A stretch of DNA of 64,000 bases from Pseudomonas sp. HMWF021 (lineage in GTDB: Bacteria; Pseudomonadota; Gammaproteobacteria; Pseudomonadales; Pseudomonadaceae). Of the stretch, positions 58,389-64,000 are shown piece after piece (the first letter of the stretch is position 1; each line of letters starts with the position of its first letter). The stretch lies in NCBI RefSeq assembly GCF_003061005.1, contig NZ_QAIK01000017.1, positions 1-64,000 on the forward strand. Direction: 5' to 3'. The position numbers were made by a program, and so were the translations under genes. The notes under the pieces were generated by a model. The model saw nothing but the letters and a program-made list of their open reading frames with translations, ran no database searches and was not told the origin of the DNA.

Positions 58389-58922
58389 ATGGCCAAGATC
58401 GCCCCGCAATTGCCAATCGAAGTCGACAGCGAGACCGGTGTCTGGACCTCCGACGCCCTGCCGATGCTCTACGTGCCACGCCACTTTTTCGTCAACAACC
58501 ACATGGGCATCGAGGAAGTGCTGGGCGCCGACGCCTATGCCGAGATCCTCTACAAGGCTGGCTACAAATCCGCCTGGCACTGGTGTGAAAAAGAAGCCGA
58601 GTGCCACGGCCTGGAAGGCGTCGCGGTGTTCGAGCACTACATGAAACGCCTGTCGCAACGCGGCTGGGGCCTGTTCAAGATTCAGGACATCGACCTCGAC
58701 AAAGGCACTGCCAGCGTCAAGCTCGAACACTCGGCGTTCGTCTACGTCTACGGCAAGGTCGGGCGCAAGGTCGACTACATGTTCACCGGCTGGTTTGCCG
58801 GCGCCATGGACCAGATCCTCGCCGCACGCGGCAGCAAGATTCGTACGGTTGCCGAGCAAGTCTACGGTGGCTCCGAAGAAGGTCACGACGACGGCCTGTT
58901 CACCGTCAAACCTAAACAATAA
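58389..58922 (+). CDS. DUF5943 protein of the dgc cluster
   Basis: A 177-aa soluble protein corresponding to PA5397, with a 4-vinyl-reductase-like fold (FVNNHMGIEEVLG, GYKSAWHWCEKEAECHGLEG). It is carried with dgcAB in pseudomonads but has no assigned role. 78 bp after the dipeptidase gene, likely cotranscribed. Confidence 0.82.
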   Translation: MAKIAPQLPIEVDSETGVWTSDALPMLYVPRHFFVNNHMGIEEVLGADAYAEILYKAGYKSAWHWCEKEAECHGLEGVAVFEHYMKRLSQRGWGLFKIQDIDLDKGTASVKLEHSAFVYVYGKVGRKVDYMFTGWFAGAMDQILAARGSKIRTVAEQVYGGSEEGHDDGLFTVKPKQ

Positions 58923-58926
58923 GCAA

Positions 58927-59060
58927 ATCGTTGAAAAAACGTAGCGAGCGAAGGCCAGGCGAGGCGAAGTCAGGCGAGAAAGCGGAGTTGACTTTAGTCA
59001 ATGAGCATTTCGAGTCTGACTTCAACGCAGCATGGTCGAGCGCAGTAGTTTTTTAACGAT
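58927..59060. repeat. Nested-hairpin intercistronic element before dgcA
   Basis: Three nested perfect inverted pairs: outer ATCGTT near 58927 with AACGAT near 59060, middle GAAGTCAG (58966-58973) with CTGACTTC (59016-59023), inner TTGACT/AGTCAA (58988-59001). Unlike the REP families it occurs once in the window. It lies entirely between the DUF5943 stop and the dgcA start. Confidence 0.65.
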
Positions 59061-59074
59061 TTGAGGAGACCGCC

Positions 59075-61135
59075 ATGGCTTTCGAAGCTATGTTCCAGCC
59101 GATCCAGATCGGCAAACTGACCATCCGCAACCGCGTGCTCAGCACCGCGCACGCCGAGGTCTACGCGACTGACGGCGGCATGACCACCGAGCGCTACGTC
59201 AAATACTACGAAGAGAAAGCCAAGGGCGGCATCGGCCTGGCGATCTGCGGCGGTTCGTCCGTGGTCGCCATCGACAGCCCGCAGCAATGGTGGAGTTCGG
59301 TGAACCTGTCCACCGACCGGATCATTCCGCACTTCCAGAATCTCGCCGACGCCATGCACAAGCATGGCGCCAAGATCATGATCCAGATTACCCACATGGG
59401 CCGTCGCTCGCGTTGGGACGGTTTCCACTGGCCGACCCTGATGTCGCCGTCGGGCATCCGTGAACCGGTACACCGCGCCACCTGCAAAACGATTGAGCCG
59501 GAAGAGATCTGGCGGGTGATCGGCAACTACGCCCAGGCCGCGCGCCGGGCAAAGGCCGGTGGTCTTGACGGCGTTGAGTTGTCGGCCGTGCACCAGCACA
59601 TGATCGACCAGTTCTGGAGCCCGCGCGTCAACAAGCGCACCGACGAATGGGGCGGCACTTTCGAAGGCCGCATGAAGTTCGGCCTGGAAGTGTTGAAAGC
59701 CGTACGCGCCGAGGTCGGTGACGACTTCTGTGTGGGCATGCGTATCTGCGGTGACGAGTTCCACCCGGACGGCTTGTCCCACGAGGACATGAAGCAGATC
59801 GCCAAGTATTACGACGACACCGGCATGCTCGATTTCATCGGCGTCGTCGGCTCGGGTTGCGACACCCACAACACCCTGGCCAACGTGATTCCGAACATGA
59901 GTTACCCGCCGGAGCCGTTCCTGCACCTGGCGGCCGGGATCAAGGAAGTGGTCAAGGTGCCGGTGCTGCACGCGCAGAACATCAAGGACCCGAACCAGGC
60001 TACGCGCATCCTTGAGGGCGGTTACGTCGACATGGTCGGCATGACCCGCGCGCACATCGCCGACCCGCACCTGATCGCCAAGATCAAAATGGGTCAGGTC
60101 GACCAGATCAAACAGTGCGTCGGCGCCAACTACTGCATCGACCGTCAGTACCAGGGTCTGGACGTGCTGTGCATCCAGAACGCCGCGACGTCCCGTGAAT
60201 ACATGGGTGTGCCGCACATCATCGAAAAATCCACCGGGCCAAAACGCAAAGTGGTGGTGGTCGGTGCCGGCCCCGCCGGGATGGAAGCAGCCCGTGTGGC
60301 GGCCGAACGGGGTCACGACGTGACTCTGTTCGAGAAGAAAGAATTCATCGGCGGGCAGATCACTACTGCGTCGAAAGCGCCGCAGCGTGACCAGATCGCC
60401 GGGATCACCCGCTGGTTCCAGCTGGAGCTGGCGCGGCTGAAAGTGGACCTGCGTCTGGGCACTGCTGCAGATGCCGACACCATCATGGACCTGCGTCCGG
60501 ACGTGGTAGTGCTGGCAGTTGGCGGGCATCCCTTCCTTGAGCAGAACGAACACTGGGGCGCCGCCGAAGGCTTGGTGGTCAGCAGCTGGGACGTGCTCGA
60601 CGGCAAGGTTGCGCCGGGCAAGAACGTGCTGGTCTACGACACCATTTGCGAGTTCACCGGGATGTCGGTGGCCGACTTCCTCGCCGACAAGGGCAGCCAG
60701 GTCGAGATCGTCACCGACGACATCAAGCCGGGTGTGGCCATTGGCGGCACCTCATTCCCGACCTACTACCGCAGCATGTACCCGAAAGAAGTGATCATGA
60801 CCGGCGACATGATGCTGGAGAAGGTCTATCGCGAAGGCGACAAGCTCGTTGCGGTGCTGGAAAACGAATACACCGGCGCCAAAGAGGAGCGGGTGGTCGA
60901 TCAGGTGGTGGTGGAGAACGGCGTGCGGCCGGACGAGGAAATCTACTACGCGCTCAAGGAAGGCTCGCGCAACAAGGGTCAGATCGACGTGGAAGCGTTG
61001 TTCGCGATCCAGCCGCAGCCATCGCTGAGCAGCACCGGTGACGGCTACTTGCTGTTCCGCATCGGCGACTGCGTGGCGCAGCGCAACACCCACGCTGCGA
61101 TCTACGACGCCCTGCGTCTCTGCAAAGACTTCTGA
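59075..61135 (+). CDS. dgcA: Dimethylglycine demethylase subunit DgcA
   Basis: A 686-aa enzyme of the NADH:flavin oxidoreductase / trimethylamine dehydrogenase group: FMN-binding TIM barrel (1-340), Fe-S region and FAD/NAD domain (VVVVGAGPAGMEAA at about 393-406). It demethylates dimethylglycine to sarcosine, passing electrons to DgcB and an ETF. The Fe-S cysteines are C348, C354 and C366, while the position of the second cysteine of trimethylamine dehydrogenase is Ala351. GAGGAG precedes the ATG. Confidence 0.93.
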   Translation: MAFEAMFQPIQIGKLTIRNRVLSTAHAEVYATDGGMTTERYVKYYEEKAKGGIGLAICGGSSVVAIDSPQQWWSSVNLSTDRIIPHFQNLADAMHKHGAKIMIQITHMGRRSRWDGFHWPTLMSPSGIREPVHRATCKTIEPEEIWRVIGNYAQAARRAKAGGLDGVELSAVHQHMIDQFWSPRVNKRTDEWGGTFEGRMKFGLEVLKAVRAEVGDDFCVGMRICGDEFHPDGLSHEDMKQIAKYYDDTGMLDFIGVVGSGCDTHNTLANVIPNMSYPPEPFLHLAAGIKEVVKVPVLHAQNIKDPNQATRILEGGYVDMVGMTRAHIADPHLIAKIKMGQVDQIKQCVGANYCIDRQYQGLDVLCIQNAATSREYMGVPHIIEKSTGPKRKVVVVGAGPAGMEAARVAAERGHDVTLFEKKEFIGGQITTASKAPQRDQIAGITRWFQLELARLKVDLRLGTAADADTIMDLRPDVVVLAVGGHPFLEQNEHWGAAEGLVVSSWDVLDGKVAPGKNVLVYDTICEFTGMSVADFLADKGSQVEIVTDDIKPGVAIGGTSFPTYYRSMYPKEVIMTGDMMLEKVYREGDKLVAVLENEYTGAKEERVVDQVVVENGVRPDEEIYYALKEGSRNKGQIDVEALFAIQPQPSLSSTGDGYLLFRIGDCVAQRNTHAAIYDALRLCKDF

Positions 61136-61152
61136 CGGCTTGCACACAACCC

Positions 61153-61237
61153 TGTAGGAGCTGCCGAAGGCTGCGATCTTTTGACTTTTGTTGTTCAAAG
61201 CAAGATCAAAAGATCGCAGCCTGCGGCAGCTCCTACA
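61153..61237. repeat. REPIN-like inverted repeat, family A
   Basis: Inverted pair of the GTAGGAGCTGCCG / TGCGATCTTTTG unit inside the operon between dgcA and dgcB, ending 44 bp before the dgcB start. Confidence 0.88.
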
Positions 61238-61280
61238 CATAGACCGTGTTTCTCCAGGCTGTACTGGTGGGAGCTTCACC

Positions 61281-63230
61281 ATGTTGAACACCCTTCTTCC
61301 AATCCTGTTGTTCGCAGCCCTGGCCCTTGCGGTGCTCGGCGCGTTGCGGCGGGTGGCCATGTGGCGTCGGGGCCGGGCCTCGAAGGTCGATCTGATCGGC
61401 GGCCTGTTCGCCATGCCCAAGCGCTACATGGTCGACTTGCACCACGTGGTGGCGCGGGACAAATACATCGCCAACACCCACGTCGCCACGGCGGGCGGTG
61501 CGGTGGCGTCGATCGTGCTGGCGATTCTGGTGCACGGTTTCGGCCTGCATAACCGCATCCTCGGCTACGCGCTGCTGCTGATGACCGCGGTGATGTTCGT
61601 CGGGGCGATCTTCGTTTACCGGCGCCGGCTCAACCCGCCAGCGCGGCTGTCAAAAGGCCCGTGGATGCGCCTGCCGAAAAGCCTGCTGGCGTTCTCGGCG
61701 TCGTTCTTTCTGGTGACCTTGCCGGTGGCCGGGATCCTCCCGGAGAACTTCGGCGGCTGGCTGCTGGCGGCCATTCTCGGGCTCGGCGTGCTGTGGGGCG
61801 TGTCGGAATTGTTCTTCGGCATGACCTGGGGCGGGCCGATGAAGCATGCCTTCGCCGGTGCCCTGCACCTGGCCTGGCACCGCCGCGCCGAGCGCTTTGG
61901 TGGTGGTCGTTCCACCGGTTTGAAACCGCTGGATCTGAATGATCCATCGGCGCCACTGGGCGTGGAAAAACCCAAGGATTTCACCTGGAACCAGCTGCTC
62001 GGTTTCGACGCCTGTGTGCAGTGCGGCAAGTGCGAAGCGGCGTGCCCGGCCTTCGCTGCCGGCCAGCCGCTGAACCCGAAAAAGCTGATTCAGGACATGG
62101 TCGTCGGCCTCGCCGGCGGCACCGATGCCAACTTCGCCGGCAGCCCGTATCCCGGCAAGCCCATTGGTGAACACAGCGGCAATCCGCATCAACCGATCGT
62201 CAACGGTCTGGTCGATGCCGAAACCCTGTGGTCGTGCACCACTTGCCGCGCCTGCGTCGAGGAGTGCCCGATGATGATCGAGCACGTCGATGCCATCGTC
62301 GACATGCGCCGCCACCTGACGCTGGAAAAAGGCGCGACCCCGAACAAGGGTGCCGAAGTCCTCGAGAACCTGATCGCCACTGACAACCCCGGCGGTTTCG
62401 CTCCGGGCGGGCGGATGAACTGGGCGGCGGATCTGAACCTCAATCTGCTCAGCGAGAAGAAGTCCACCGACGTGCTGTTCTGGGTCGGCGACGGCGCCTT
62501 CGACATGCGCAACCAGCGCACCCTGCGCGCGTTCGTCAAAGTGCTGAAAGCCGCCAAAATCGACTTCGCCGTGCTCGGCCTGGAAGAGCGCGACAGCGGC
62601 GACGTGGCCCGGCGTCTCGGTGACGAGGCGACCTTCCAGTTGCTCGCCAAACGCAATATCCAGACCCTGGCCAAATACAGCTTCAACCGTATCGTTACCT
62701 GCGATCCGCACAGTTTCCATGTGTTGAAAAACGAGTACGGCGCCTTCGACGGCAACTACCTGGTGCAGCACCACAGCACCTACATGGCGGAAATCATTCA
62801 GGCCGGCGCGCTCAACCTCGGTCAGCACAAAGGCAACAGCGTGACCTATCACGACCCGTGCTACCTCGGCCGTTACAACGGCGAATACGAGGCGCCGCGT
62901 GAAGTGCTGCGCGCCCTTGGCATTGAGGTCAAAGAGATGCAACGTTCCGGCTTCCGCTCGCGCTGCTGCGGTGGCGGTGGCGGGGCGCCGATCACCGACA
63001 TTCCGGGCAAGCAGCGGATTCCCGACATGCGCATGGACGACATCCGCGAGACCGGTGCCGAGCTGGTGGCGGTGGGTTGTCCACAGTGCACGGCGATGCT
63101 CGAAGGCGTGGTCGAACCGCGTCCGCTGATCAAGGACATCGCCGAACTGGTGGCCGACGCGCTGCTCGAAGATGCCGCGCCGAACAAGCCCGCCGCCCCG
63201 GCCAAACGTGAACCTGCGGAGGCCCACTGA
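61281..63230 (+). CDS. dgcB: Dimethylglycine demethylase membrane Fe-S subunit DgcB
   Basis: A 649-aa membrane protein: five or so hydrophobic helices in the first 185 residues, two 4Fe-4S ferredoxin motifs (CVQCGKCEAACP at 245-256, CTTCRACVEECP at 319-330) and a C-terminal CCG-type region (PCYLGRYN, CCGGGGG) as in heterodisulfide-reductase/ETF-oxidoreductase proteins. It should carry electrons from DgcA and the ETF to quinone. The ATG at 61281 has GGTGGGAG upstream. Confidence 0.92.
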   Translation: MLNTLLPILLFAALALAVLGALRRVAMWRRGRASKVDLIGGLFAMPKRYMVDLHHVVARDKYIANTHVATAGGAVASIVLAILVHGFGLHNRILGYALLLMTAVMFVGAIFVYRRRLNPPARLSKGPWMRLPKSLLAFSASFFLVTLPVAGILPENFGGWLLAAILGLGVLWGVSELFFGMTWGGPMKHAFAGALHLAWHRRAERFGGGRSTGLKPLDLNDPSAPLGVEKPKDFTWNQLLGFDACVQCGKCEAACPAFAAGQPLNPKKLIQDMVVGLAGGTDANFAGSPYPGKPIGEHSGNPHQPIVNGLVDAETLWSCTTCRACVEECPMMIEHVDAIVDMRRHLTLEKGATPNKGAEVLENLIATDNPGGFAPGGRMNWAADLNLNLLSEKKSTDVLFWVGDGAFDMRNQRTLRAFVKVLKAAKIDFAVLGLEERDSGDVARRLGDEATFQLLAKRNIQTLAKYSFNRIVTCDPHSFHVLKNEYGAFDGNYLVQHHSTYMAEIIQAGALNLGQHKGNSVTYHDPCYLGRYNGEYEAPREVLRALGIEVKEMQRSGFRSRCCGGGGGAPITDIPGKQRIPDMRMDDIRETGAELVAVGCPQCTAMLEGVVEPRPLIKDIAELVADALLEDAAPNKPAAPAKREPAEAH

Positions 63231-64000
63231 TGAGCGACATTATCCGCCGCGACCCGCGCGCCGAATGGATCGCGCGTAACCGTCTGCATCCGCTGCACGC
63301 GGCCATGCAACCGGCGCAACACAGCTGGATGGGGCCCAACGGCGTCATTCGCAAGAACCTGCACGGCATCGGTTTCATCGGCCCCAACGGCATCAAGCGA
63401 ATTGACCGCAGCGGCGCGCAACAGGGCGGGGCGGTCAAACGCTCGGCCACGGTTGAAGTGCAATTGCCGCTGCATCAGGTGCCGGCCCCGGCGTTCTACA
63501 TCAGCGTGGTGCCGGACATGGTCGGTGGCCGTTTGAGCAGCCACGACCGTGACCTGCTCGGTCTTGCCCATCAATTGGCCGGCAGCGACGGCGCGGTGTT
63601 GGCCGTAGTGTTCGGCGAACACAAAGAGAGTGCCTTCGCCACGGCTGGCGTTGACCGCTTGTTGGTGCTGGAAGGTGAAGAGTTCAGCGGTTATGCACCG
63701 GAGCAGCGGGTGCAGGGGCTGCGGGCTGTGGATAACCAGTTCAGCCCGCGTCACTGGCTGCTGCCGGACAGCCGCAGCGGTGGCGGCGAACTCGGTCGGC
63801 GCTTTGCTGCCGCGCTGGGCGAGCGTCCGGCGACGCGGGTCTGGCAGGTCAAGGATCAGGAATGCATTGGCCGTGCTGGTGCAGGCCTGCAAGACCTGGC
63901 GCGACCGGTGGCACGCTTGATTCTGGCCGCCGCCGAATGCGCCGAGCCGGTCAGCGAAACCCGTCACGAAGCCCTGCCGGTGGAGTTATCCACAACGATG
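63230..64000 (+). CDS. Electron transfer flavoprotein alpha subunit, partial
   Basis: Starts at 63230 with a TGATG overlap of the dgcB stop and stays open to the window edge, so at least 257 residues are visible and the C-terminus is missing. It begins MSDIIRRDPRAEWIARNRLHPLHAAMQ-type sequence with a positively charged N-terminal extension followed by an ETF alpha domain (DGAVLAVVFGEH). Matches the PA5400 position after dgcB, where an ETF passes electrons from dimethylglycine oxidation. Confidence 0.88.
   Translation, partial: MSDIIRRDPRAEWIARNRLHPLHAAMQPAQHSWMGPNGVIRKNLHGIGFIGPNGIKRIDRSGAQQGGAVKRSATVEVQLPLHQVPAPAFYISVVPDMVGGRLSSHDRDLLGLAHQLAGSDGAVLAVVFGEHKESAFATAGVDRLLVLEGEEFSGYAPEQRVQGLRAVDNQFSPRHWLLPDSRSGGGELGRRFAAALGERPATRVWQVKDQECIGRAGAGLQDLARPVARLILAAAECAEPVSETRHEALPVELSTTM

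Overview
The window is a high-GC (about 60%) piece of a Pseudomonas chromosome, most likely from the P. fluorescens group. Three things point there: the gene order betA-betB-betI-betT-cbcV-cbcW-cbcX-sdaB-gbdR-(carnitine genes)-(dgc genes), which parallels the PA5372-PA5400 stretch of P. aeruginosa; the tkt-epd-pgk-fba glycolysis/Calvin-type operon next to metK; and more than 20 REP/REPIN-like inverted repeats of several families between genes. No tRNA, rRNA, CRISPR, prophage or transposase was seen.

Layout. 0-8 kb: housekeeping and envelope genes (FNT channel, Na+/H+ antiporter, EamA exporter, MAPEG, MltA, c-type cytochrome, DUF1090, LigB). 8-17 kb: metK with its fused ArsR-methyltransferase regulator (SahR type) and a perfect operator palindrome, then tkt-epd-pgk-two small lipoproteins-fba. 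17-19.2 kb: an accessory patch with a hipBA toxin-antitoxin module between two near-copies of the fba terminator, and a DUF6124 gene with an unusually structured leader. 19.3-35 kb: mixed genes (PL7 alginate lyase, REC-PAS-GGDEF-EAL protein, YgjP-like metalloprotein, ElaA, YccS, HI0933-type flavoprotein, DbpA, MdtD-type MFS exporter, a TldD/PmbA-like pair). 35-64 kb: a nearly continuous quaternary-amine catabolic region.

In the last region the genes form one pathway. BetT and CbcXWV import choline, betaine and carnitine. BetA and BetB oxidise choline to glycine betaine under BetI. A gamma-butyrobetaine dioxygenase makes carnitine, and CdhA, CdhC and CdhB convert carnitine to glycine betaine under CdhR, with CaiX as the carnitine-binding protein. 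DgcA, DgcB and the ETF that begins at the right edge oxidise dimethylglycine. SdaB deaminates the serine formed downstream, and GbdR is the betaine-sensing activator. Glycine betaine demethylase genes (gbcAB) are not in the window. A tyrosinase, a DUF3010 gene and an LprI-like gene interrupt the carnitine and dgc blocks.

Best candidates for something undescribed: (1) a two-state RNA-switch-like 5' leader before the DUF6124 gene (16-bp stem, UUCG tetraloop hairpin, and a 12-nt loop complementary to the start-codon region); (2) a promoter-plus-terminator sRNA candidate at about 48.7-48.9 kb; (3) the hipBA module bracketed by duplicated terminators; (4) matching 21-bp-spaced direct repeats in the cbcX and caiX control regions; (5) a nested-hairpin element before dgcA; (6) residue losses in otherwise canonical metal sites (EAL Asn to Ser, DgcA Fe-S Cys to Ala). 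All calls come from reading the sequence; no database search was run.
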